Made by a program: the position numbers and the translations under genes. The notes beneath the pieces are model-generated. The model saw nothing but the letters and a program-made list of their open reading frames with translations, was not told where the DNA came from and did no database searches. A stretch of 64,000 bases of DNA from Alcaligenes sp. SDU_A2 (GTDB lineage: Bacteria > Pseudomonadota > Gammaproteobacteria > Burkholderiales > Burkholderiaceae_B), in contig NZ_CP151273.1 of NCBI RefSeq assembly GCF_038237375.1, positions 930,001 to 994,000 of the forward strand, read 5' to 3'. Numbering within the stretch: the first letter of the stretch is position 1; the number at the start of each line of letters is the position of its first letter. Of this stretch, positions 55,459 through 63,780 are shown in pieces.

Positions 55459-55850
55459 GGTTCTTCGAAGCATTCCGGGAGCTAATTTACCCGCTCGATG
55501 AGGAGCGTGCTGCGCCTTGAATGGCTCAAAATATCGATGACATAGCCTCGGCTATTGGCCTTCATGTCAAACAAGAAGTGCTGCGGATGACTGATACCCT
55601 GTACGGCGTACGCGGACATCCCGCCGTTTGGGTCGAGCACAGCGGTGCTGTTCTCGCCAGGCTGGCCTTAGCAGGTCGGCGGGCGAGTCAGGGCCTTCGC
55701 CGCAGGCGGGAGGCAAGGGGCGTGCTGTTCGAGCAGGACGCGTGTGATTCGTCCAGTGGACGAATCACCCTGCGAGTTCACGCTCCGCCCGCCCCGGTAT
55801 CCTGACCAGGGAACCTGCACGCAGCGCGGGCGAAGGACCTAGCCAAGCCG
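55459..55850 (+). repeat. Dispersed repeat, copy 1 (long form)
   Basis: Begins right after the ahpF terminator. It has a left block (55459-55511) and a right block (55798-55850) that recur at 58719-58771 and 58841-58893. The right blocks agree at 47 of 53 bases, the left at 41 of 53. Here 286 bp separate the blocks, against 69 bp in copy 2. The middle contains a perfect 11-bp hairpin and an open frame (55521-55805) with no similarity that I recognise. Confidence 0.8.
55744..55768. other. Perfect 11-bp hairpin inside repeat copy 1
   Basis: GTGATTCGTCC, AGT, GGACGAATCAC. It sits in the long middle segment that copy 2 lacks. It has no T run on either side, so it is not an obvious terminator. 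It could be a protein-binding palindrome or part of a structured RNA. Confidence 0.7.
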
Positions 55851-55993
55851 ACCCGCTAAGGCCAGCCTGGCGAGAACCCGAGGCTCTCTCTGCTTGGCTC
55901 AAACGGCCCAAGCTTTACGAAGGAATCCCCGGTATTTAGCGAAGAACTTTTTTCATGGCCGCAGCAACGGCCTGCGGCGGTTCGGATCGGGTG
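55851..55993. other. Gap between repeat copy 1 and the LysR gene
   Basis: About 140 bp after the repeat, ending at the convergent LysR gene. The last 40 bp show a short G/C-rich inverted repeat (CCGCAG...CTGCGG). No gene seen. Confidence 0.4.
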
Positions 55994-56899
55994 TTATTCC
56001 GTGTCCAGTTCGGGCCAGCGCCCGCCCAGCACCTGCGCGCAGACCTGTAGCCAGGCCTTGGCGGCTTGCGATAGGTAGCGACCGTTCCACAGCAGGGCTA
56101 CTTCCCAGTTCAAGGCAGGCTCCACGACCTGGGCGGCTACCCAGTCGCCCGGCTCCAGGCGCGACAGAAAAGGTTGGGGCAGCAGGGCAATGCCCATGCC
56201 GGCTTGCGCCATGGAAGCGACCCAATCCCATTGTCCGCTTTGGGCGGCGATGTTCGGTTGCAGTCCGGCGTGCGCAAAAGCACGGCGCAGCATGCGGGTC
56301 AGGGCGAAGTCATCGCTTAGAAAGATCAGCGGATGGCGTTCCAGTTCTTCCAGCTTGACCTTTCCTTGTGCATAGCGAAAGCTGTTTTTCCGACCTATGG
56401 CCCAGACCTCGTGGCGGGCCACCGGCGTGGCCGACAGATTCAGTTCCGGGCCCAGGGGCAGGATGCTCAGGCCCATTTCCACCGTGCCTGCTGCCACCAT
56501 GCGCTCCACGCCCATGCCGGTTTCTTCGTGCAGAATCAGTTCGATCTGGGGGTGGCGGGCTTTGAAAGTCTTGAGCACTTCGGTAAACAAGACATTGATC
56601 ATGGGCGGCATGCCCAGCTCCAGCTTGCCGCGCTGCAGCGCCTGGACTTCATGCACTTCCCGCAATAGCCGCTGCACGCTGTGCAGCACTTCCTGACCGC
56701 GTTCCATGACGACCTTGCCGCAGTCGGTCAGTTGCAAGTGGCGGTGATCGCGGATCAGCAGTGCCTCGCCCAGCTCGTCCTCCAGTTGCCGAACCATTTT
56801 GCTGACGGTGGACTGGGTCACGTTCAGGCTTTGTGCTGCTTGGGTAAAGCTTTGATGCCTAACGGTTTCTATGAAGTAGCGCAGTGATCTGACGTCCAT
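55994..56899 (-). CDS. LysR-family regulator
   Basis: A 301-residue LysR protein (HTH MDVRSLRYFIETVRHQSFTQAAQSLNVTQSTVSKMVRQLEDELG, residues 1-45). ATG 56899 is used because GGGGGAG lies just before it; an ATG 12 bp upstream lacks one. It is divergent from the CoA-transferase gene, which it most likely regulates, as in related acetate-utilisation loci. Confidence 0.92.
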   Translation of the reverse strand: MDVRSLRYFIETVRHQSFTQAAQSLNVTQSTVSKMVRQLEDELGEALLIRDHRHLQLTDCGKVVMERGQEVLHSVQRLLREVHEVQALQRGKLELGMPPMINVLFTEVLKTFKARHPQIELILHEETGMGVERMVAAGTVEMGLSILPLGPELNLSATPVARHEVWAIGRKNSFRYAQGKVKLEELERHPLIFLSDDFALTRMLRRAFAHAGLQPNIAAQSGQWDWVASMAQAGMGIALLPQPFLSRLEPGDWVAAQVVEPALNWEVALLWNGRYLSQAAKAWLQVCAQVLGGRWPELDTE

Positions 56900-57091
56900 T
56901 TTCTCCCCCATTATTGCTATGAATTTTACGACTCCATGGCAGTTATTTTATTCATTCTGGCGATGCTATGCTGGCGCTGTTCAAAAAACATAAACGCCCC
57001 TTGCCTGGCGTGGAGACCCGCCCGGCGTTGTCGGCCAGCGGCTCCCCGACAGCAGCGATGGGCAATCATGATATCGAGACAGGAGCATACG

Positions 57092-58615
57092 ATGTTCAAG
57101 GATCGCATCCGTTATCCCGGTTTGGAAGACAAGGTTATGACGGCCCAGGAGGCGGCAGCCTTCTTTCAAGACGGCATGAATGTGGGCATGAGTGGTTTTA
57201 CCCGCGCCGGGGACTGTAAGGCCATGCCGCGTGCCTTGGCCCAGCGAGCCCAGAGCGAGCCGCTCAAGCTGAACGTGGTCACCGGCGCATCGCTGGGCAA
57301 CGACAGCGATGGTCTGATGGCCGAGGCGGGCGTGCTGGCCAAGCGTATGCCATTCCAGGTTGATGCCGTGCTGCGCCGCCATATCAATCAAGGCAAGGTC
57401 CTGTTCACCGACCAGCATTTGTCCCAGACGGTGGAGCAGCTGCGCTGTGGCAATTTGCCGGCTATCGATATCGCCGTGATCGAAGCGGTCGCCATCACCG
57501 AGAGCGGTGCTATTGTGCCCACGACATCGGTGGGCAATTCGGCCAGCTTTGCCCAACAGGCACAGCAGATCATTGTCGAGCTGAACCTGAGCATGCCGGT
57601 CGAGCTGGAAGGGTTGCACGATATTTATGTTCCGCAGGCACGCCCCAACCGCGAACCTATTCCGTTGACCCACGTCGATCAGCGTCTGGGTGAGACGGCC
57701 ATCCAGGTCGATCCAGCCCGCATCGTGGGCATTGTCATTACCGACGCGCTCGATAGCCCATCAAGCGCGCTGCCGCCGGACGCAGAAACGCAGGCCATTG
57801 CCGGCCACATCATCGAATTTCTGAAAGCGGAAGTCGCCGCGGGCCGCCTGAGCAACTCGTTACTGCCTTTGCAGGTCGGCATAGGCACGATTGCCAATGC
57901 GGTGACCCACGGTTTGGTGGATTCGCCTTTCCACGACCTGACCATGTATTCGGAAGTCTTGCAGGACAGCGCCATCGCCTTGCTGGACTCGGGCCAGTTG
58001 CGCTTTGCCTCGGCCTCGTCGGTGACCTTGTCGGCGGCCAAGACGACGCAGTTTCTGGAAGGGCTGGACCGCTACCGCGATAAAGTGGTACTGCGTCCGC
58101 AGGAAATCAGCAATCATCCGGAGCTGGTGCGTCGCCTGGGAATTATTGCTATCAACACGGCGATGGAGTTTGATATCTACGGCAATGTGAACTCCACCCA
58201 CGTTTGCGGCACGCACATGATGAACGGCATCGGCGGCTCGGGTGATTTTGCCCGCAATGCGCATCTGTCCATTTTCGTCAGCAAATCCGTGGCTAAAGAT
58301 GGTGCCATTTCCAGCGTCGTGCCTATGGTGTCGCATGTGGACCATACGGAGCATGACGTGGCCGTGCTGGTGTCCGAATGGGGGCTGGCCGACCTGCGCG
58401 GCCTGGCCCCGCGCGAACGGACCCGCGTGGTCATCCAGCATTGCGCGCATCCCGATTATCGCGCTGCCTTGCTCGATTACGTTGAACGCGCCGAGCAGCG
58501 CGGCGGTCATACGCCGCACATTCTGGAAGAAGCTTTGTCCTGGCACGCCCGATATCAGCAACAGGGCAGCATGCGTCAGGAGCAGTGTTCCGCCCAGGAG
58601 GCGGTCACTGCGTAG
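57092..58615 (+). CDS. Succinyl-CoA:acetate CoA-transferase / acetyl-CoA hydrolase family
   Basis: A 507-residue CoA-transferase. It starts MFKDRIRYPGLEDKVMTAQEAA and has NVGMSGFTRAGDCKAMPRALA, VVTGASLGNDSDGLMAEAGVLAKRMPFQ, and, late, NTAMEFDIYGNVNSTHVCGTHMMNGIGGSGDFARN, the CoA-transferase core. It would move CoA between succinate and acetate, an acetate-tolerance route. CAGGAG precedes ATG 57092. The gene and its divergent LysR partner lie between the two repeat copies. Confidence 0.92.
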   Translation: MFKDRIRYPGLEDKVMTAQEAAAFFQDGMNVGMSGFTRAGDCKAMPRALAQRAQSEPLKLNVVTGASLGNDSDGLMAEAGVLAKRMPFQVDAVLRRHINQGKVLFTDQHLSQTVEQLRCGNLPAIDIAVIEAVAITESGAIVPTTSVGNSASFAQQAQQIIVELNLSMPVELEGLHDIYVPQARPNREPIPLTHVDQRLGETAIQVDPARIVGIVITDALDSPSSALPPDAETQAIAGHIIEFLKAEVAAGRLSNSLLPLQVGIGTIANAVTHGLVDSPFHDLTMYSEVLQDSAIALLDSGQLRFASASSVTLSAAKTTQFLEGLDRYRDKVVLRPQEISNHPELVRRLGIIAINTAMEFDIYGNVNSTHVCGTHMMNGIGGSGDFARNAHLSIFVSKSVAKDGAISSVVPMVSHVDHTEHDVAVLVSEWGLADLRGLAPRERTRVVIQHCAHPDYRAALLDYVERAEQRGGHTPHILEEALSWHARYQQQGSMRQEQCSAQEAVTA

Positions 58616-58681
58616 TGATCAGGTCTGGATGCGCCGTAGCGAGTCAGTCCGCCGCGGCGCAGCTATCTGACTGACCTGATC

Positions 58682-58718
58682 GCCCCTGGCATGCCACCCG
58701 TGCCAGGGGCATTTTTTT
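58682..58718 (+). terminator. CoA-transferase gene terminator
   Basis: Stem GCCCCTGGCA / TGCCAGGGGC, 10 bp, 9-nt loop, followed by seven T. It starts 67 bp after the stop codon. Confidence 0.93.
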
Positions 58719-58893
58719 GGTTCTTCAATGAATGCCGGGCGCCAACTTACCAGATCGATGAGGAACAGGCTTTTTGAAGACGCCGTTCAAGGCGCAGGCC
58801 GATCGGACGGGGCTGACGGCTTGCCGGCGCGGCGCGCCACTATCCTGACCAGGGAACCCGCGCATAGCGCGGGCGAAGGAGCCAGCCAAGCCG
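58719..58893 (+). repeat. Dispersed repeat, copy 2 (short form)
   Basis: Left block 58719-58771 and right block 58841-58893, same order and strand as copy 1, and again immediately 3' to a terminator's T run. The right block contains CCCGCGC-ATA-GCGCGGG, a GC-rich hairpin less perfect in copy 1. No protein frame is shared. Confidence 0.8.
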
Positions 58894-59044
58894 GTCCATT
58901 CCCTTGGCCTTCCAAAGAAGCCGGGATGCTTTTTGCGCTGTGCGTACCGAAGCCTTGATGTAAAGAGTGGCCTTCAGGCCTCCAGGCACCAAGGCTTTTT
59001 TTAGCGTTAAAATGTTTGGTCGTTGCGCGCAAAGCGAGGCCAAT
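58894..59044. other. Gap between repeat copy 2 and the LysE-type gene
   Basis: About 150 bp with no gene. It should hold the exporter's promoter; CTTGATG at 58955 and TTTTTTTAGCGTTAAAATG near 58997-59015 are AT-rich candidates, but no clear -35/-10 pair was found. Confidence 0.35.
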
Positions 59045-59680
59045 GTGCTTGAACAGATCGGGATCGTCAATTTCTGGGCGTTTGTGGTGGGCACCTTGTT
59101 TATCGTGCTGCTGCCGGGCCCCAATTCGCTCTATGTGCTGGCCAGCGGCGCAGGCCACGGCGTGCGCGAAGGGTATAAGGCGGCGCTGGGCGTGTTGGTG
59201 GGCGATGGCATCCTCATGACCCTGACTGCGCTGGGCGCGGCCTCTTTGCTCAAGACCTTGCCCATGTTCTATACGGGCATACGCTGGTTAGGAGCGGCTT
59301 ATCTGTTGTATCTGGGCGTGCGCCTGTTGCAGTCGGCGTTTCAGCAAGGCGGGCAGGTACAGTCCATCGATACCCGCACACGCCAGCAGGGGCGCTTTCG
59401 CAAGGCCTTGTTCCTGAGCTTGCTCAATCCCAAAGCCATTTTGTTTTTCCTGTCTTTTTTCGTCCAGTTCGTAGACCCGGCCGCAGGCCATACCGCCCTG
59501 GCTTTCTTGGTGCTGGGCCTGGTGGTGCAAGTCATCAGCTTTTGCTATTTGTCTTTGCTGATTGTCGGAGGCGACCGGCTGGCCGGGCTGTTCCGGCGTC
59601 ATCAGCGTCTGTCTCGATTGGGTAACGGGTCTGTGGGTGTGTTGTTCATGGGCTTTGCGGCCCGCATGATCAGCGACTAG
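59045..59680 (+). CDS. LysE/RhtB-superfamily exporter (LeuE-like)
   Basis: A 211-residue inner-membrane exporter with six helices. FWAFVVGTLFIVLLPGPNSLYVLASGAGHGVREGYKAALGVLVGD is the family signature and FLSLLNPKAILFFLSFFVQF the second. The GTG at 59045 gives the usual length and has GCGAGG upstream; an ATG at 59012 is the alternative. It may export leucine or basic amino acids; the diaminopimelate dehydrogenase next to it hints at lysine-pathway compounds. Confidence 0.9.
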   Translation: MLEQIGIVNFWAFVVGTLFIVLLPGPNSLYVLASGAGHGVREGYKAALGVLVGDGILMTLTALGAASLLKTLPMFYTGIRWLGAAYLLYLGVRLLQSAFQQGGQVQSIDTRTRQQGRFRKALFLSLLNPKAILFFLSFFVQFVDPAAGHTALAFLVLGLVVQVISFCYLSLLIVGGDRLAGLFRRHQRLSRLGNGSVGVLFMGFAARMISD

Positions 59681-59747
59681 GTGCGAGTGGCCGGCGGAAT
59701 CGGCGCAACGTATCCCTCTCTTCATCAGTTAAAGGAATGTACCGCTT

Positions 59748-60734
59748 ATGAGTAGCAAAATCCGTGTCGGCATTGCAGGTTATGGAAATCTGGGGCGTGG
59801 TGTCGAACTGGCGCTGGCCCAGAACCAGGACATGGAACTGGTCAGTGTATTTACCCGCCGCGACCCCGCTTCTGTTACGTTGCACAACCCCTGCGTGCCA
59901 GTGTATGCGCTCAATGCCATCGAGCAGCACCGCGATAGCATCGATGTGCTGATTCTGTGCGGCGGCTCCAAGAACGATCTGCCCGAGCAGGGCCCCGCTT
60001 TGGCCCGCTGGTTCAATACCGTAGACAGCTTCGATACTCATGCCCGCATTCCCCAATACCATGCGGCAGTGGACGAGGCGGCTCAGGCAGGTGGCAATAC
60101 GGCCCTGATCGCTGTCGGTTGGGACCCGGGCCTGTTTTCCATCAATCGCCTGTACGGCGAATGTGTTTTGCCGGTGGGCGAAACCTACACATTCTGGGGC
60201 AAGGGCTTGAGCCAAGGCCATTCGGATGCCATCCGTCGCGTGGCGGGCGTGGCCGGCGGCGTGCAGTACACCCTGCCGATCGAAGCGGCCGTGCAACGCG
60301 TGCGCGATGGCGAACAGCCTGTCCTGAGCACGCGCGAAAAACATAAGCGTCAGTGTTTCGTGGTGTTGGCCGATGGGGCCGATGCCGATACGGTGCGTCA
60401 GTCCATTGTGACCATGCCGGATTATTTCGCCGACTACGACACCGAAGTGCATTTTATCGATGCGGATACGTTGGCCCGCGAACATTCGGCCATGCCGCAT
60501 GGCGGTTTTGTCATCCGCAGCGGCCAGTCCGGCTCGGGCACGCAGCAGGTGGTGGAGTATTCACTGAATCTAGGCAGTAATCCCGAATTTACATCCAGCG
60601 TGCTGGTTGCCTATGCGCGCGCAGCCTCTCGCCTGAATCAACAGGGCCAGATCGGTGCGCGCACGGTGTTTGACGTGGCTCCGGGCCTGTTGTCTCCCAA
60701 ATCGCCCGCTGAACTGCGTAAAGAGTTGTTGTAA
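59748..60734 (+). CDS. ddh: meso-Diaminopimelate dehydrogenase
   Basis: A 328-residue NADPH enzyme converting tetrahydrodipicolinate directly to meso-diaminopimelate. IRVGIAGYGNLGRGVELALAQN, VDSFDTHARIPQYHAAVDEAA, ALIAVGWDPGLFSINRLYGE and FWGKGLSQGHSDAIRRVAGV match Ddh throughout. This one-step branch is known in Corynebacterium and some proteobacteria. 67 bp downstream of the exporter; possibly one operon. Confidence 0.94.
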   Translation: MSSKIRVGIAGYGNLGRGVELALAQNQDMELVSVFTRRDPASVTLHNPCVPVYALNAIEQHRDSIDVLILCGGSKNDLPEQGPALARWFNTVDSFDTHARIPQYHAAVDEAAQAGGNTALIAVGWDPGLFSINRLYGECVLPVGETYTFWGKGLSQGHSDAIRRVAGVAGGVQYTLPIEAAVQRVRDGEQPVLSTREKHKRQCFVVLADGADADTVRQSIVTMPDYFADYDTEVHFIDADTLAREHSAMPHGGFVIRSGQSGSGTQQVVEYSLNLGSNPEFTSSVLVAYARAASRLNQQGQIGARTVFDVAPGLLSPKSPAELRKELL

Positions 60735-60743
60735 TAGCTTTTG

Positions 60744-60776
60744 GGCAGCCCGTCGGCTCGGTGCCGATGGGCTGCC
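60744..60776 (+). terminator. Hairpin after ddh
   Basis: Stem GGCAGCCCGTCGGC / GCCGATGGGCTGCC, 14 bp with one G-U pair, loop of 5. The T run is missing, so strength is uncertain. Confidence 0.6.
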
Positions 60777-60861
60777 TCGCCGGATGGGTAAAGCCAAGGC
60801 CTGTAAGCCGGGTGAATAAAGAGTAAAATATCGCCTTTCACGTATTTCTCAGAGTTCTGGC

Positions 60862-61053
60862 ATGCGTTTGCTGATCGCCCTGTTATTGCCCTGGCTGGCT
60901 TTCTTTACCATTGGTCGCCCCTTTGCCGGGATTGTCTGCCTGATTTTGCAGATCACCCTGATTGGCTGGATACCGGCCGCTATTTGGGCTGTTTACGCCC
61001 TGAGCCAATACAATACCGATAAAAAAATCGAGAATGCCTTGGGCAAGCGTTAA
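60862..61053 (+). CDS. YqaE/Pmp3 family small membrane protein
   Basis: A 63-residue protein with two membrane helices (LLIALLLPWLAFFTIGRPFAGIVCLIL and LIGWIPAAIWAVYALSQY), the UPF0057/Pmp3 pattern. Homologues affect membrane potential and salt or cold tolerance. Stands alone between ddh and a nucleoside-type transporter operon. Confidence 0.88.
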   Translation: MRLLIALLLPWLAFFTIGRPFAGIVCLILQITLIGWIPAAIWAVYALSQYNTDKKIENALGKR

Positions 61054-61148
61054 TGCCTGCTTAGGGTAATGCCTGTTCGTATTGTGCGCCCCAAGCCGGT
61101 AGAATCGGCCGGCACAGACGCCTTTTATCATTTTTTGCCGATGCTGCC

Positions 61149-62732
61149 ATGACCATACCGCCCATTTCGGGGCCTTTGCCCGACTCTGTCGAGAGGGCGG
61201 TGCCCGCAGAGGGTGTTGCGCCTCGCCTTGAGCTGAAAGACATTACCAAGGAATATCCGGCTGTCGTGGCGAACGATGGTGTGTCCTTGTCTATCTTGCC
61301 GGGCCAGATTCACGCTGTGCTGGGCGAGAACGGTGCCGGCAAGTCCACGCTCATGAAAATCATTTATGGCGTGGTCAAACCTGATCGAGGGCAGATCCTG
61401 TGGGATGGTCGTCCGGTACAGATCAGCAGCCCGGCCGCCGCGCGGCAGTTGGGCATAGGCATGGTGTTTCAGCATTTTTCCCTGTTCGACACCCTGACGG
61501 TCACGGAAAACATAGCGCTGGGTCTGCCCGCGTCCACCAATATGCAGGAACTGGCAGGGCGCATCAGTCAAACGGCCAGTCAGTATGGCCTGGACCTGGA
61601 CCCGCGACGTCACATCCACACCTTGTCCGTGGGCGAATGCCAGCGCGTGGAAATTGTGCGCGCCTTGCTGGGCAAACCCAAATTGTTGATTCTGGACGAA
61701 CCGACCTCGGTGCTGACGCCGCAGGCGGTGCGTCGTCTGTTTGGCACGTTGCGCCAGTTGGCTGCCGAGGGTTGCAGCATTGTCTATATCAGCCACAAGC
61801 TCGACGAGATTCGCGAACTGTGTCATGCCTGTACGGTGATGCGGGCCGGCAAGGTAACGGGCTATTGTGATCCGCGTCAGGAAACCACGGCCAGCTTGTC
61901 GCGTTTGATGATCGGTGCCGAGCCCGCGTCCTTGGGCGAACGTGCCCAGCAGGAAGGGGCCACGCTGTTGCAGGTGCGCGCTTTGAATCTGCCCAAGTCG
62001 CACCCGTTCGCCAGCGAACTGCACGACATCAGTTTTGATTTGCACCAGGGGGAAATCCTTGGCGTAGCGGGTATTTCCGGCAATGGCCAGCAGGAACTTC
62101 TGGCGGCTTTGTCGGGCGAGGATACCCGCGCCGATGCTCAGTCCATTTTGCTCGACGGTCAGCCAGTGGGGCAGCGTGATGCGGCCTGGCGGCGCGATCA
62201 CGGCATGGGTTTTGTGCCCGAGGAGCGCCTGGGACGCGGTGCCGTGCCGGAATTGTCTTTGGCGCAGAATTTGCTGCTGTCCCATCAAGGGGGCGACACG
62301 GTAAAGCGCGGGTTTTTGCGTTTTGCCTCTATCCGCCGCCTGGCCGGCGGCATTATCCGTCGTTTCAGCGTCAAGGCTTCGGGCGATCAGGCTCCGGCCA
62401 ACAGTCTGTCCGGCGGTAATCTGCAAAAATACATCATTGGCCGCGAAGTCACGCGTCAGCCGCGCGTCCTGGTGATTGCCCAGCCCACCTGGGGGGTAGA
62501 CGTAGGCGCGGCCGCGCAAATCCATGCCGAACTGCTGGCACTGCGCGATGCCGGCTGTGCGCTGCTGGTCATCTCCGAAGAGCTGGACGAGTTGTTTGCG
62601 ATCGCCGATCGCCTGATTGTGATATCCAAAGGTCGTATGTCTCCCTCTATTCCCGTGGCGCAGGCCAGCGTCGATCAGATCGGACAGTGGATGAGCGGTT
62701 TGTGGACGGAGGCCGAGCATGTTCAGGCTTGA
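61149..62732 (+). CDS. Nucleoside-type ABC transporter ATP-binding protein (YufO/NupA-like)
   Basis: A 527-residue double ATPase. NBD1 has Walker A GENGAGKS at 59-66, signature LSVGECQRVEI and LILDEPTSVLTPQAV; NBD2 has the degenerate P-loop GISGNGQQELL and signature SLSGGNLQKYI. This is the two-domain layout of simple-sugar and nucleoside (BMP-type) importers. It overlaps the permease gene by 14 bp. The substrate-binding lipoprotein gene is not in the window. Confidence 0.92.
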   Translation: MTIPPISGPLPDSVERAVPAEGVAPRLELKDITKEYPAVVANDGVSLSILPGQIHAVLGENGAGKSTLMKIIYGVVKPDRGQILWDGRPVQISSPAAARQLGIGMVFQHFSLFDTLTVTENIALGLPASTNMQELAGRISQTASQYGLDLDPRRHIHTLSVGECQRVEIVRALLGKPKLLILDEPTSVLTPQAVRRLFGTLRQLAAEGCSIVYISHKLDEIRELCHACTVMRAGKVTGYCDPRQETTASLSRLMIGAEPASLGERAQQEGATLLQVRALNLPKSHPFASELHDISFDLHQGEILGVAGISGNGQQELLAALSGEDTRADAQSILLDGQPVGQRDAAWRRDHGMGFVPEERLGRGAVPELSLAQNLLLSHQGGDTVKRGFLRFASIRRLAGGIIRRFSVKASGDQAPANSLSGGNLQKYIIGREVTRQPRVLVIAQPTWGVDVGAAAQIHAELLALRDAGCALLVISEELDELFAIADRLIVISKGRMSPSIPVAQASVDQIGQWMSGLWTEAEHVQA

Positions 62733-63780
62733 AAACCGCGCCGCTCCGTCTACCTTGATGGCGTGGTGTTCCCCCGTGCTGGCCGTGCTGTTGACCATGC
62801 TGGTGGCCGGTGCCTTGTTCTGGGCGCTGGGCAAAGACCCGCTGGCCGGCCTGAATGTTTTTTTTCTGGAGCCGCTGCGCGATGCGAACGGCTGGGCGGA
62901 AGTGGGCGTCAAGCTGATTCCACTGCTGTTGATCTCGGTCGGATTGGCGATCTGCTTTCGCGCCAATGTCTTTAATATTGGCGCGGAAGGGCAATTGGTG
63001 GTGGGCGCGCTGGCGGCCGGTGCTTTTGTCCTGCAGGTCGATACCGGCGAGAACGGAGGCTTTTGGCTGATCAGCCTGGCTTTGCTGTGCGGCATGGCCG
63101 GAGGCATGTTCTGGGCTGCCATCGTGGCCTTTCTGAAAGACCGTTTCAATGCCAACGAGATTCTGGTGTCGCTGATGCTGGTGTACGTAGCCCAGCACTT
63201 ATTGAGCTATATGGTGCACGGCGCGCTGCGCGACCCCGACGGGTTTGGCTTTCCGCAGTCCAGCCTGTTTTCGGATGGGTTTCTACTGCCGGCGGTCCTG
63301 CCCGGCACGCGCCTGCATGTGGGCATTGTGCTGGCTCTGGCGGCGGCTGTGCTGGGGTGGCTGTTCCTGACCCGCAGCATGTCCGGATTCCGGCTGCGCG
63401 TGGGTGGCATGGCTCCGCTAGCGGCCCGTTATGCGGGGTTTTCGTCGCGCAAGGCCTTGTGGATGTCTTTGCTGTTGTCTGGCGCGCTGGCGGGTCTGGC
63501 GGGCGCGGCCGAGGTCATGGGGCCGGTGGGGCAGTTGACTCCGTCTATCTCGCCCGGCTACGGTTTTGCCGCCATTATTGTGGCGTTTGTCGGGCGGTTG
63601 CATCCGCTGGGCGTGATTTTTTCTGCTTTTATCATGTCCCTGATCTATATCGGCGGCGAACTGGCGCAAAGCCGGCTGGGCCTGCCCAATGCCATCACCG
63701 GTATTTTTCAGGGGATTCTGCTGTTTTCGCTGCTGGCCTGTGACGTGCTCATTACCAAGCGCCTGGTCTGGAGAAAGTAA
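62719..63780 (+). CDS. Nucleoside-type ABC transporter permease 1 (YufP/NupP-like)
   Basis: A 353-residue inner-membrane permease of the BPD_transp_2 family, about ten helices. LLISVGLAICFRANVFNIGAEGQLVVGALAAGAF is the usual conserved stretch, and FVGRLHPLGVIFSAFIMSLIYIGGELAQ the later one. It overlaps the ATPase gene and the next permease by 1 bp (TAATG). Confidence 0.93.
   Translation: MFRLENRAAPSTLMAWCSPVLAVLLTMLVAGALFWALGKDPLAGLNVFFLEPLRDANGWAEVGVKLIPLLLISVGLAICFRANVFNIGAEGQLVVGALAAGAFVLQVDTGENGGFWLISLALLCGMAGGMFWAAIVAFLKDRFNANEILVSLMLVYVAQHLLSYMVHGALRDPDGFGFPQSSLFSDGFLLPAVLPGTRLHVGIVLALAAAVLGWLFLTRSMSGFRLRVGGMAPLAARYAGFSSRKALWMSLLLSGALAGLAGAAEVMGPVGQLTPSISPGYGFAAIIVAFVGRLHPLGVIFSAFIMSLIYIGGELAQSRLGLPNAITGIFQGILLFSLLACDVLITKRLVWRK

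Noticed and set aside
55521-55805. 94-codon gene inside repeat copy 1
   Set aside because: It has no ribosome site, overlaps the repeat blocks and a perfect hairpin, and is absent from copy 2.
61128-63155. 675-codon open frame antisense to the nucleoside-type transporter genes
   Set aside because: It lies wholly opposite two unmistakable ABC transporter genes; high-GC sequence leaves such frames open by chance.
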